Source: Capniomyces stellatus (taxonomy: Eukaryota; Kickxellomycota; Harpellomycetes; Harpellales; Legeriomycetaceae). Taken from it: a stretch of DNA of 48,063 nucleotides. The DNA is taken from NCBI GenBank assembly GCA_001661515.1, contig LUVW01000051.1, forward strand, positions 1 through 48,063, written 5' to 3'. Below, one piece after another: positions 1 through 10,517 of this stretch (within the stretch, counting starts at the first letter, position 1; each line of letters opens with the position of its first letter). A program made the position numbers and the translations under genes. The notes under the pieces are model-generated. The model saw only the letters and a list, made by a program, of their open reading frames with translations, had not been told where the DNA came from and made no database searches.

Positions 1-606
1 TTCTTCTCTCTTTATTTTTACGGTCACGTCTGATTTTGCATCTCAGCGCCTTTTGAATTTTTCCAATTTCCTCTCTGGTGAAATGTAACTCTTCATTGTT
101 AATTAGAGAGACTCTGTGTCCCCAACTCTTGTTTCTTTTTTTTATTTTCTTTACTCTGTGTTCGGTAATATTATAATGGCTATAGAAGTTGATGTACTTT
201 TTTACTGTTTTCTAATATAGTTTTGGTACATTGAGTTCTAGTATTGCTTTGTTGTTTTGTTTTGTGTGGGGTCCTGGGATTGTTTTCCAAAATATTCTTT
301 TTTCTCGTCTCCATACTTATTTTATCTTTAGTTTTTTTTATTAAAATCTTACTTTGCATTTACATTTGCTTTTGCTTTTGCTTTTGCTTTTGCTTTTGCT
401 TTTGCTTTTGCTTTTGCTTTTGCTTTTGCTTTTTTAAAAAGAAAAAGAATTTTTAGAGCCATATTATGGAAATAAATGGTTGTGACTTGTGAGGTTGGGA
501 GAGGGGGAGGGGGGTCACCTTTCATGTCTTTGTCTGAAAAATCATCTTCCGAACTGCTGTCATTGGCAACTCTAATTCTAGCAGCTTTGGACTTGTGTCG
601 TAGCAT
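1..606 (-). CDS. Unknown basic/acidic protein, 5' part of gene cut by window edge
   Basis: Two exons can be joined on the minus strand. Exon 1 (606 to 519) begins with ATG and encodes about 29 residues with an acidic Ser/Asp/Glu stretch (DSSSEDDFSDKD). It ends AAAG|GTGACC, a weak donor. Exon 2 starts after an AG at 205-206 and is in phase, giving a join of the form MK-VKKYINF. It then stays open to base 1 with a strongly basic, charged sequence containing a SWGHRVSLINNEEL segment. The intron holds a long CTTTTG repeat. I do not recognise the family. The protein is truncated by the window, so its length and C-terminus are unknown. The coding call rests on the open frame, amino-acid composition and matching splice phase. 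Confidence 0.4.
361..432. repeat. (CTTTTG)n hexanucleotide repeat, about 12 units
   Basis: Near-perfect tandem hexanucleotide. It lies inside the inferred intron of the minus-strand gene at the left edge. Read through, it would give poly-(KA) on the minus strand or poly-(CF) on the plus strand. Confidence 0.95.
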
Positions 607-849
607 AAACGTATGACCGAGTTAGGTAATTTTTTTAATATATTTATTATTTACAAACATTGGTTTATTTAGTATAAGTTTCTGGTTTTTAAGCAATTGT
701 ATGCGTATGGATTGGGTTTTTTTCCCATAGTCGAGATTTTTTTAAACTCAATTCTACACGCACATTTGAATTTTTTTACAATATTTTACATCGTTTAGTT
801 TAGTTTAATTTAATTTAGTCAAGATTTTATAGTATTTAAATTGTTTCGT

Positions 850-891
850 CTTGGATCGGATCATTCAAAAAATGATGAGATTCGATCCAAG
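850..891. repeat. Inverted repeat with GATCGAAT-type arms (copy 1)
   Basis: The left arm CTTGGATCGGATCATT pairs with the right arm ending GATTCGATCCAAG across a short A-rich loop, giving a hairpin of about 42 nt. It lies in a non-coding stretch between the left-edge gene and MBF1. It shares its GATCGAA core with the inverted repeat at 961-998. Confidence 0.8.
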
Positions 892-960
892 CGAGTGCAA
901 TAGTTTAACTATAGATCTAAAGAATGTTTAAAGAATGTTTATTGAATGAATAATAACATT

Positions 961-998
961 GATCGAATTGGTGTTATCAAGTTACACCCGATTCGATC
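961..998. repeat. Inverted repeat with GATCGAAT-type arms (copy 2)
   Basis: GATCGAATTGGTGT pairs with ACACCCGATTCGATC (one or two mismatches or G:U pairs) around a 9-nt loop. Its core sequence is related to the hairpin 70 bp upstream. Confidence 0.8.
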
Positions 999-1199
999 AT
1001 TTAAATACTTTATCAATGAAGATAAAGCATATACAAAAAATGTAATGTTAATAATGTATAAAATAGAATATAAATAAATTAAGATAATAAATGTATTATG
1101 TAAAGTATGGAGTTTGATAGCTTAAAAGATAGCTGGAAGCTAGATGCATACTCTGGGGAAGTATCAAGGTGGTAGCTGCTGTATTGAAGGTGTTCTAAA

Positions 1200-1366
1200 T
1201 ATAGCAGTGTATTTATTTATACATTTGCTATAAATGTTATGGTTCTATATTTGGTATATTTATCAATAGACCAAGTTGGTAATTATAGCATTAGCTTATA
1301 GTTAGCAACTTGATCTATATTTAATAAATGTACTAAATATAGAATCGTAACAGCTACTTGTATCAT
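1200..1366. repeat. Long imperfect palindrome, MITE-like, with a small nested hairpin
   Basis: Bases 1236-1289 pair with 1294-1351 in inverted orientation (left arm GTTATGGTTCTATATTTGG, right arm ending AATATAGAATCGTAAC), about 85 percent complementary by eye. Weaker pairing extends outward to about 1219 and 1366. A second small hairpin (TATAGCAGTGTAT with ATACATTTGCTATA) occupies 1200-1232. No ORF lies inside. A non-autonomous inverted-repeat element or a structured transcript end would both fit. No clear target-site duplication was seen. Confidence 0.7.
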
Positions 1367-2188
1367 AGTGTGTGTATGCATGCATATATACTCTGTTTGC
1401 AAGTCCGAAATTTCAATTTTAACTTCAATTTTATTTCAAAACCTTAAAAATTTTCACTATTTTTATCTACAACCAAGAGTATTGATTTATAAAATCTATT
1501 ATATGTTTTTAAACTTCTACAAAATAAAGTGCGAATGTGGCCATAAATGGCCTACCACCAATCGTTTTCGGGACCTTTGGTCCCTCAAACAGTCTACAAT
1601 TAATGTTGTTGTAATAATGTGGATATGAAATTGAATTGTATTGAAAACAGTAGCTTTGATATCAGTAAAGGTAAAAAAATAAATTAAAATACATTTTTAT
1701 TACTTTATTTTTATGACTTTCTTTATAGCGTTTTAATACGTCAGTGTTCCTTGTCCTTTTATTGCTTATTGGCAATATTTTGTATTGAACTTGTGCTGTT
1801 TATTATTATTTATTTTTTTGCTCTTAACGAATTCATTATTACAAATTTTCAACCTCAGCCGATTCGCTTGTTTATTGAAACTCATTGAAGTTACTAATTA
1901 ACCTTTTTTTTAAAAAGTCCAATTAGGATTTTTTTAGCATTCTTGGCTTTGGGCCAATTAAAAATACACATTGAAAACTCAAATGATGCATTTTAAAATG
2001 ATTATTCTAGAAGGTTCTTGTCCTCAGTAATTTTATTTATTTGGGGTTTGAATCTAATTAATATTATGCACCTCACTTTCAAAGTAACTTGACCTACATT
2101 TGTGTTTATTTTTGAATCAACTTTCAGTTTATTTCTGCTTTTTAGGCAATCGAGAATTTTAAAATAAAGTACTATACTAATAAATAAA

Positions 2189-2979
2189 ATGAGTTCAGCC
2201 GGATGGGATGATGTTACAGTATTGAAGAGGAGTGCTAATAGAGCCAAGGTTACAAAGAACGAATCCGATATTAATGCAGCAAAGAGAGCAGGACTGGCTG
2301 TAGCTTCAGATCGCAAAAGTAAGTTAACTTCATCGCTTTCTTTTTTATATATACTTTTTTTTTCATTTAGGGTTGGGAATAAAGTTTATTGATCATGGTG
2401 TATGCCCTGGCTGTAATTCCTCAGTCTTTTATCTCAGAATTTAACAAGCGGGTGAAAATATTATTTTGTTAATTAATAGCATCTGCTGCTAACAGATCCA
2501 ATCACGTCGACTCTGATCATCAGAGAATTGCTAAACTAGATCGTGAAGATTTGGTTGCGCCACCACCTAAAGTGGACCTTAGTGTTGGTAGGGCCATCCA
2601 ACAAACTCGTATGGAGAAGGGATTGACACAAAAGGAATTGGGCGTAAAGATCAACGAAAAACAGACTATTATTAATGATTACGAGGCAGGGAGAGGTAAT
2701 ATTGAATGTTTTTATTATTATTATTCTTTCATTTCTACTTTTTTCACTTTTTCTCCCACTGCTGATTTAGCAATTGTCTAGTCATCTAGCACTATAATGG
2801 GAGTTAAAATGCTACGCTTGGTGCTTATAGCTTTATCTGCTTATTTATCACCATACTAAATATAAATTGTATGTTTAATAGCGATTCCCAATCAACAAAT
2901 CTTGGGAAAGTTGGAAAGAGTTTTGGGAGTTAAGCTTCGTGGAAAAAATATCGGCGGACCACTTCATCCTCCAAAATAA
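2189..2979 (+). CDS. MBF1: Multiprotein-bridging factor 1, three exons
   Basis: Transcriptional coactivator of the MBF1/EDF1 family, known to bridge TBP and bZIP activators and, in yeast, to act at collided ribosomes to prevent frameshifting. Exons are 2189-2318, 2480-2695 and 2882-2979, with donors GTAAGT and GTAATA and TAG acceptors. They join in phase to 147 residues, the usual length. The N-terminus [14 protein letters not shown] is the family signature. The second half is the Cro/C1-type helix-turn-helix ([20 protein letters not shown], then [20 protein letters not shown]). The conserved C-terminal tail [17 protein letters not shown] is complete. The ATG is the first in frame and gives the family N-terminus. 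Nothing is unusual in the protein. Confidence 0.96.
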
Positions 2980-3824
2980 TAAATCCATATCTCAACGGCA
3001 ATTATTTGCCCATTACCTCTAAACGATTCCCTTAGTCGAAATACGAAAGAAAAGAAGTGGGGGAACTTATATTTAGTTCTATGTTCACTATTACTTTATT
3101 ACGAGGGCAGATTTTATTTTTTACTATTGACGTCCTCACTGTTTTTGCTTTGATAAAAAGCTTAATAAATTACATAACCAAACTTTAATTATGGTTTTAT
3201 GCTAGCGTGTTTGTTACTTTGGCCGCTTAATTTACAGTTGCACACCAGCATTGCAAGTATTTTTTACTAATTCGGTAAATGATATTGATAAACTCTGGTT
3301 TTACTTCCGTGTAGTAAATCAGAACTCTGACACGAGTTGCATGAATGGCAGATACTGTAGCAAGACAGACTTGTTTAAACCTTTCCTATAATATTGCTAC
3401 CACCGATTTAATGTTGTGATTATAGCCACTTTTATAGACCAAGATTTGTCATGTCGTGCTAGTGTTGATATTTTTTATCGAGTGCTTTACTCCTTAATGA
3501 GTGTCGTGGTAAAAGTCTACATAGTGCTTCTTTAACCTATGCTGTGTTCAAGTTCGCACTTTGGTCTTTTTTTTTATGTGAAAATATGCTGTTATTTCAG
3601 TTGTGAAAAATAAAATAAATAATAAACAATACAGATCGAGTATTGTAACTAGTGGTAAATTCGTATGTATTATTTTTACTTTTACTTTTGCTTTATTTGA
3701 GAAGGGACTTTATTTGAGAAATGACTAAGCATGTTAAAGTAAAGGTCCGGTATACCAAGCACCGTTGGACTATATTACACACTATCTCAAAAACTAATTA
3801 GTATGGTTGACTGTAAAATAAATT
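2980..3824. other. Intergenic, convergent MBF1 / RhoGAP ends
   Basis: The 3' ends of MBF1 (+) and the RhoGAP gene (-) face each other across about 850 bp. I see no coding segment, RNA gene or notable repeat. Confidence 0.5.
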
Positions 3825-5483
3825 TTAACTATAAAAAAATGACGCGAGCTCGGGACCAGTTAAAAACTTCTCCAGTCCATAAACATCGTTTTTTACCAAA
3901 TTGTGTGATACGGGCTTAGGATATACGGTCTGGGTACTAGAGTCGCTGTAACTAGGTATTTCGCATTTGGAACTGTTTGTGCTCTTGTTGTATACTTTAG
4001 TGCCAATTAGACTAGAGCTCTGTGTTTTAAAAATTTCCGAGTCTTCGGAAATAGAACTTCCAACTCTTGGTCTGGCTGCGGACTTTAAACCCTTGCTATC
4101 ATCTAAAAGGTTCAGTTTTAGATTCAAAACTAAAAACACTATCACTGACTTGCATTTTATGTATTCTTTGGGCTCCATGGCATGCTGGTGGTGAAGCATC
4201 AACGATGGTTGGAATATTGATGCCAAGTTATCTTCGTCCATCAAGGTTTTAGATACTATCTTAGGCTTACTGAACTCTTTCAGTATATAGAGTACATATA
4301 TTAACACATGTAAAGATGGCTTTGGCAGATTGTTGTGGATCAATTTGTAGAACATCAGCGACTTGGAGCTATCGCTTATGTCTTGGTCTATAAAATTACA
4401 ATTCGCACGTGTAGCAATGTTAGAACCTGCAATTTGTTAATTGCAATTTTGTGTTGTGTGGTTTTGGTAAAAACAAAACCAAACCGAATAGTGATGAAAA
4501 TATTACCATATACATCAACAAAATCATGATAAAATTTGTACGGGATTATTGGCTCGGATAGGCTGTTCAGTGACCTTCGCATCACAGTCGCAGCGTCATG
4601 GACCGTATATCCGCTCCAGTCTACGCTTCTGCAGTACTTGTTTGATTTTTCGAACAACGCCTGCAGCTCTCGTACCCGTCTGATGGATCCATTCACTCTA
4701 AATATCCCCTCGGTGTTTTTTCCTAAGTTTCAAGTCTCTATACATCAGTAATTGAACCAACCTCATAAAGCAATGATTAAAACAGAGAAAATATACATTG
4801 AACAGTTACCATTCTCAATTAAAAATTGGCCACACTTTGCAATTATGAACGGGACATTGTATTCTTCAGCACTGTTGATGTATCTACCCACACAGACTCC
4901 GTTTTTTTGAACCAAATCAAAAAGGTTTGCCCTTTCGTTGGCCTTTAATGTACCACACCCTATAATTCATTTAGAATTAGCAAGTATGAATACGGTTTAG
5001 AATGACAGTTTATCTAAAGCACTCAACTTTTTTTTTCAAAACGTCAGGTATAAATACAAGTATCGGGTTTTTCTTGGCTACATAGTTTAATGTATATTAG
5101 TTATATGCCAACAGCTTCTTACTCGAAACTCGGCCGAATATGCCATAGTTGACCGCCTTGAGCTTTTTTGTGATTTTAACTAGTCCGCTTTGCCGCTTCC
5201 TATCCAATTGTTGAAATAGTAGGTCGTTTTCATTGTGGCTGATGTGGGTTAGACTCTTGGTTCTTGCCATGTTTGTACTTTTGTTGTAGTTTTTATACAA
5301 CTTTGCCAAGGTCCCGTTTTCTGGGCACTGGCTATCTAATGCATTAGACTTTTTAAAAAGCACAGTGTTTCTTTTTGGCGACTTGGCGCTTTTGTACCGA
5401 TTTAGTCCAATACTAAATCCAGGTTTATTGAGGCTGTTTGTACTATTTGACAAGTAAATCTCTTCACTGCCAGCATTGATCAT
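3825..5483 (-). CDS. Sac7/Bag7-like Rho GTPase-activating protein, about 450 aa, five exons
   Basis: GTPase-activating protein for a Rho GTPase (the yeast homologue Sac7 acts on Rho1 in actin and cell-wall signalling). Exons, 5' to 3': 5483-5123, 5077-about 5024, 4959-4810, 4722-4507 and 4387-3825. The RhoGAP domain covers the last four. It shows the pre-domain IPxVLKKKV segment (VFGVPL-like in relatives), PFIIAKCGQFL, the arginine finger in NTEGIFRVNGSIRRVRELQ, SVDWSGYTVHDAATVMRRSL, LSEPIIPYKFYHDF and DNLASIFQPSL with the conserved Asn. The GYTVHDAA/EPIIP wording is typical of the Sac7 subgroup. The N-terminal 120 residues are Ser/Lys-rich and the C-terminal 100 residues are disordered. The first intron is only 45 nt, with an ACTAAT branch site. 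The junction near 5024-4960 does not phase with a GT donor: a GC donor at about 5017 would fit, or there is a sequence error. The ATG at 5483 is the first in frame after a possible AG acceptor, so a further 5' exon is possible. Confidence 0.88.
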
Positions 5484-5872
5484 ACTGAAATAATAGACAA
5501 TTTTTAGCTCGAATACTGTGTGTATGCTTATTTGCGTGTGTATTGATGTGACTCTTTGTAAGTTGGTTAGGTAAAAAAAAAATAGTTGAAGATATATTTC
5601 CAAACTGTGCTATGTGGAATGCAGTCGGGGGTTATATTATAAAGTAAAAATAAATTCTCTTTAAAATACAAACATATTTTAAAGCCATTGAAACCTCTAT
5701 GTTGTTTGTTGGTGTCTATTCTAGAGAACTTGTAACCTAAACTTTTACATCGAATATTTTGTAGCCATTGTTTTCTGACTTTTATTTTCTGACTTTTTGT
5801 TTCCTTTCTTTTGTTTTCGGTCTTTTGTTCTGTTTTGTCTTTTGCACTTTTATTTTTAAACTGAATTAGTGA

Positions 5873-5952
5873 ATGAATGATGGTGAGACGGAAATATTAA
5901 CAAAAGTTGACCCGCTGTTGCATTTCAATATTCGCATTAATTTGTATAAAAA
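5873..5952 (+). CDS. Candidate first exon of an unrecognised plus-strand gene
   Basis: An ATG opens 26 codons of protein-like sequence (begins MNDGETEILTKVDP and ends INLYKK) and reaches a good donor, AA|GTGAGTG. Further coding-like plus-strand pieces occur at about 6099-6165 (NEALICDKYASKRK) and 6425-6485 (IGNKDAIGIWCMSNK, before GTAAAT). I could not join them in phase. Treat this as a hint that a short multi-exon gene lies between 5.9 and 6.6 kb. Confidence 0.22.
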
Positions 5953-6900
5953 GTGAGTGTATGTTGCTATAATAAACCAAGAAGCGAGAAAGCACATAAG
6001 CTAAATATATACATAAAGATCTAGTACGATATCGATTTGATGTGGGTTTAAAACCAAGCTAATAAAGTACACAGTACTCTGGATTAATACATTTACCAGA
6101 ATGAAGCACTAATCTGCGACAAATACGCTAGCAAAAGAAAAACAATGCGAACTTTGCGTGATTGTGTGTACATGTAAAAACAAAATATGTTTTAGATAGA
6201 ACACTGTCGAATAACATAAAAAGGGAATCTTAACCTTCAAGTATTAGATGAATAATGGAGAAATTAGGATGACGAAGAGTAATAAACGCCCTTTGATACA
6301 ACATTATATAAACCAACAATAAAGCGCTAGTATTTTTGGCCCAGAACCCTACACTGCAAAACAAGTGTTAAATAAAACCAACCCAGTAACTTTTCTTCTT
6401 GCACAAAAAGACAAAAAAAAAAGTGAGTAAGGTTAAAGCTATTGGCAATAAAGATGCTATCGGTATCTGGTGTATGAGTAACAAGGTAAATAGCCAAGGG
6501 GAACAAATGCATAAATTAACTTGGTATTGGGTTTGTAGTAGCCGAAAAGCTGATGACGTGGGAAGAGAGGAGTCTGTAAAAATTGGTAGTAGTGGTAGGC
6601 GATAGCGAATGTAGACCACAACCATGCCAATGTGACATAGTAAAATGAAAGCTAGACCGAGTCAATGCCAGTTATTACGCTGTTACTTGCAATGATGTAT
6701 GTGTAGTCCTTTTTAAATATATGGTAATATGGTAAGCATTGGTCGATGTAAAGTGTATTTGTACAAAATCAATCTAAAATGATTGTTAAAGAGAACAACA
6801 AAAACCAAGACTATTAGAAGGGAGGGAAAGGGCAAATTAAATACTATAATAATACTGAAAGAAATATAAATGTATAAAATGAGGGTTTAATATAAGAAAA

Positions 6901-6921
6901 AAAAAAAAAAAAAAAAAANNG

Positions 6922-6952
<31 letters not shown>
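6901..6952. other. Assembly gap in poly-A
   Basis: Two N at 6919-6920 are flanked by long A runs plus GGGGT. This is a scaffold join across a homopolymer, so the true length and sequence here are uncertain. Confidence 0.95.
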
Positions 6953-7023
6953 GACGTGGGGGAGGATAGTGGAGAAATGCAGCAGAAAGGTTTACCCTTC
7001 TAGATACATATATCTATAAGACA

Positions 7024-8952
7024 TTAAATTCTAACCCAAGTGCGCTTTCTAGCAAACTTGTTGAATGTTGGAGAAGAATCAGGAAAGTTCCAAAAGTAGT
7101 CGTAGTAGACCCAGCCCTCTTTGTCGGGAGAGCAGGTAGAGGAAGAGTAGCAGATTTTGTATTGAAGGTAGTTGTAGTTAGAGCCAGTAGAAGGGTCAGA
7201 GCCGGTAGAAGAGGTCTTGTTTAGTAGGAAGTTTTGGCAGTCGATTTTGCCAGTAAGGTCAGAAAACTTTGGGGGATCGTTGTGGGTAAGACGAGAGCTC
7301 CACCCAATGCCAAAACGGTAGCGCTGGTGTTCAATGATGAGCTGAGGGCACTCGGTATCGCCAGGGCAAGGCTGGGGAGTTGGAGAGTTGGAGATAGGGG
7401 GATTCTGGGAGATAACAGGGGAGCCAGAGAGTTTGGGGCTGCTGATAGCCTTCAAAGTGTTGAACAGAATAGAGCGTTTTTTGATCATGGGATTAGAGCT
7501 GATCGCAGACCCCGAGGGACTCAGAGTGCTGGGTGAGGCAGTGGTATGGGTGTGGGAGTGGGAGCGCGGAACTGGAGAGTGTGAGCGGATGGATGTGGGG
7601 GCAGTTCTGGGCTCAACTGAGGTAGCAGATCTACAGTCGTTACTCATATGGGCCTTACTGGCCAGCACATCGTTGATGAAAGCCTTGGCGGTGACTAACT
7701 CATTCTGGTCGACGCCAAGACCATCAGGGTCTGATGGCAGGTTGTTGGTTGAGTGGCCAAGAGCCAACGGTCTGGTCCGAAGCAGCATTCTGGTGACTGC
7801 AAACCGGCACATAAACCGCAAAAATGCAGATCTCACCACCTCTAAATAGGCCCCAACATAGTGCCGCACTTCTGGCATAAAAACAACCCCAAACGCCCGG
7901 ATTCCTGGACATGTCCCCAGAAGCGTCCCCAGTCCCCCGAGCCACACCATCATCCACAGCGGAATGTAGTACAAAGCCACCATCATGCCCACCATTGCCC
8001 CAAATGTCTGCCCCAGAATAGCCTCTGTTCTCTGCGGGTCTGACCAGTCAATCTGCCTCAGAAATTCGGTTATCGACTCGTGTGCTGCCAGGTAATGGCC
8101 TGTCACGTTCTGGTTGAACCGCAGGTTGGCCTTGAGGTCGCTCGACGACTCCGTCCTGAACATCATTGATTGGTACACCAGTTTGTGCATCCCCGCCAGC
8201 ACGCTCATGCTCGACACTGAGTCTACACTCTCTCGCTGCTGCGCCTTGCCCTCCTTGCCGCCTTTTAGCCCGCTAACTTCCTCTACCCCCTTATTACTTT
8301 TGCTTTTTTCTGCCAACATCAGCAGCGACTCGTCAATCACCAGCTCCGCGTTTATTACGTCGCTGCTGGCCGGCCTCAAAGGTCTGTGTTCGTGCTGCTG
8401 GTTTGTACCCACTGTCCTTTTGCTTTTTCCATTCAGCATGTACAACGAGTATCCAATAATCAATATCATTGGCGTAATAAACACCAAGTATGGCCTGAAA
8501 CCTACATTTGTTTTATTTCATTCTCTTGTTGTTTATATTCTCTCTATTTATACATTTGTTTATATCCCATCTATCTACACTTGTCAGATTGCTCGTCTCC
8601 TTACAGTATATCGTCCATATCAACATCCCGATTGTCGTATTCTTTGGTTTCTTCCAGAATATTATATCCAATACCATCTTTTCAAACACCGCCAATGGCC
8701 CTGACTTCTCAATAAAGCCGCTAAAGTTCTTTGGCATTGCCGATACAAACGATATCTCTGGACACGCCTTCAGCCGCATTCTCTCGTTCACCTTGTACTG
8801 CCTAATCGTTTCATTTTTAAAATCTCGATCCAATCTCTTTAAAAACACCTGCTTCTCGCCATACTCCTCTATCAACGTTACACATTTTCATTTTTACATT
8901 AGCTTTTTAGCCGTGCGCTATACTATACCTCAATATGCAACAAGTCGGTCAT
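7024..8952 (-). CDS. DysF-domain integral peroxisomal membrane peroxin (Pex24/Pex28-32 family), 587 aa
   Basis: Fungal peroxins of this family sit in peroxisomal or ER membranes and regulate peroxisome number, size and contact sites. Exons: 8952-8929 (eight codons, MTDLLHIE), 8866-8605 and 8501-7024; the frame is continuous across both joins (24+262+1478 nt). Features in order: an amphipathic N-terminus; a helical hairpin at about residues 80-115 (IGMLIWTIYCFRPYLVFITP); a low-complexity loop; a second hydrophobic pair (FGAMVGMMVALYYIPLWMMV, GGLGTLLG) at about 210-245; a Ser/Pro-rich linker; then a split DysF domain at the C-terminus. The DysF N-part is RFGIGWSSRLTHNDPPKFSD and the C-part is EGWVYYDYFWNFPDS followed by FARKRTWVR. 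The Trp/Arg signature of DysF is intact. Which Pex paralogue it is cannot be told by eye. The 5' UTR contains an AATAACAGT repeat. Confidence 0.88.
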
Positions 8953-8954
8953 AT

Positions 8955-9018
8955 TTATAATAACAATAACAGTAATAACAGTAATAACAGTAATAACAGT
9001 AATAACAGTAATAATAAA
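8955..9018. repeat. (AATAACAGT)n nine-base tandem repeat
   Basis: About six to seven units just upstream of the peroxin start codon, hence in its promoter or 5' UTR, and only about 25 bp from the stop codon of the C1-domain gene. Confidence 0.92.
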
Positions 9019-9043
9019 ACAAGTAGAAAAAACTTGTCTTGTG

Positions 9044-9472
9044 CTAATATTCTGATAAAGTCAAACCCTTACTGCTTGTTTCTAGCGCTTCTAATAGCTC
9101 CGCTTCTATAGTTTGCTCCACTTTAATGCACGGCGATCTGACCTTTTCTTTACAAACACTGTGTGCCACATATCCGCAATCTATCCCATTTTATTTTATT
9201 GCTTTTTTTTACTTTGCTTTTTGCTCTACTTTTTTTGCTTTCTCTAATACTGCTAAAACATCAAGCAAAAATTCTTTGACTAATCTCTAACGCTCTAAAT
9301 CATACTAATAAAAAAAAAACACTAAATCCCATTGTTTTTCTTTACCTTTGCATAATAATCCCTGCTGATTCAAGCCCCATAGCAACCCGGTACACGAATT
9401 GCAGTATGTTAGCGTTTTAAATGTTGCAACATGAAACTCGTGGCTGCTTTTGCTTACCATAATTTTCGACAT
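9044..9472 (-). CDS. Very small C1-domain (phorbol-ester/DAG-type zinc finger) protein or C-terminal exons of one
   Basis: Two exons, 9472-9346 and 9180-9044, join in phase (AAAG|GTAAAG to TAG|AT) into 87 residues ending TAG. They make a complete C1 zinc finger: HEFHVATFKTLTYCNSC, then GLLWGLNQQGLLCKDCG, then YVAHSVCKEKVRSPC. This has the family spacing H-x12-C-x2-C-xn-C-x2-C-x4-H-x2-C-x7-C and the hallmark LWGLxxQGxxC. C1 domains bind diacylglycerol or act as protein-docking modules. In-frame ATG codons at 9472 and 9460 precede the finger, and an in-frame TGA lies just upstream, so a stand-alone mini-protein is possible. Coding-like pieces further 5' (9480-9900, for example QYFEEQNRVKTLEKKSRYLK) could instead be upstream exons of a larger signalling protein. 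Domain call is firm; gene extent is uncertain. Confidence 0.72.
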
Positions 9473-10224
9473 TCATAAGTTTGCTCAAACTCTTTGGCTT
9501 TCCTTGAATAAAATTAGTACTGGAAAATAAATTTTGTACTTTTGTATTTCTTCAAATAACGTGATTTCTTTTCAAGAGTTTTGACTCTATTTTGCTCTTC
9601 AAAATATTGTCCTTTTTGGCAACAACAAGTAATTTCGTCAATCTGAACTATCTATATTGTTAACTGTATTCTTTTAATTACCAAATATACCACTCTTTAT
9701 CTTTGTTTCAAGTCTCGCTTATAGCCTTTGCTACTTTTTTTGCTCTTTATTTTTTTTACCTACTCCAAATTTTCGGCCTCAACTCCTTGGTCAATAAAAT
9801 TCAATTAGTTTAGTTGCTTATTTTTACTGTATCTTTGCTTTATAGCTCGTAACTCTAACTTTTGATCACATTGTCCTCCCTGAACAGCAAATAATGTTCA
9901 TTTATAAAAATGTTTAGAGCACTCTAAAATAACAGAATAATGTTGGGAAAAGCATAAAATTAGATTTATACAACTGCTTCAATTGGTTATGTAATTGATC
10001 GCTTGATTCCGTTTTATTGCTATTTCTTTCATGGCAAATAAATACCATTTATTATTGGCCAACATGCTGATTCGATTATACTACACCTACAAATTGACTG
10101 TGCTGATTTATTACCGGATCGGCAGAGGCCAACCAACTATCATTTCCGAGATAATTTCTTGATTTCTTAATCTATTAAAACGTGTGAAATTAGTACCATC
10201 TCTCCATTATCTGCTCCCAATACT
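9473..10224. other. Region with unassembled minus-strand coding-like pieces
   Basis: On the minus strand several short open stretches have a charged, helix-forming composition: about 9620-9530 (QYFEEQNRVKTLEKKSRYLK), about 9530-9465 (IQGKPKSLSKLMNVENYG) and about 9890-9810 (QCDQKLELRAIKQRYSKNK). Splice phases could not be reconciled. They may be 5' exons of the C1-domain gene. Confidence 0.3.
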
Positions 10225-10324
10225 TACTACAACAAACTACAACAAACTACAACAAACTACAACAAACTACAACAAACTACAACAAACTACAACAAACTAC
10301 AACAAACTACAACAAACTACAACA
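10225..10324. repeat. (ACAACAAACT)n ten-base tandem repeat, about 10 units
   Basis: Nearly perfect copies of a CAA-rich decamer. One of the few repeats in the window whose unit is not a multiple of three. Confidence 0.96.
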
Positions 10325-10517
10325 TCACTCATAAACAAGGGTAGGTAGATTTACTTGAACCCAAACAATAAATCAGAATAAAATACGGCTACATATAGGT
10401 ACATAATACAACGATTCCAGTTAGAACAGCAAACAAGAACAAAGAAAGCATGTGGTTGAATATTTACAAATAAAAAAGCAAGAGCAATAAACACTTAGTG
10501 TACATTTATACAAGTTA
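10325..10517. other. Short intergenic stretch
   Basis: Nothing recognisable; probable 3' flank of the membrane-protein gene that ends at 10518. Confidence 0.4.

Larger units (their letters stand above)
607..2188. other. Non-coding region upstream of MBF1
   Basis: About 1.6 kb with no convincing coding segment. Besides the inverted repeats entered separately it is plain AT-rich sequence. The short open frame at 1368-1628 has no start context or protein-like composition that I would defend. The last 200 bp should contain the MBF1 promoter; no TATA box stands out from the AT background. Confidence 0.5.

Noticed and set aside
244..456. Open frame of 70 codons with poly-(CF)
   Set aside because: It is translation of the CTTTTG repeat and its T-rich flank, lying in an inferred intron on the other strand.
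6327..6625. Overlapping minus-strand frames of 61-85 codons
   Set aside because: Hydrophobic only because of T-rich sequence; no start context or splice sites, and the plus strand reads more like protein here.
7234..7849. Plus-strand frames of 100-153 codons opposite the peroxin gene
   Set aside because: Antisense of a firmly identified DysF peroxin exon.
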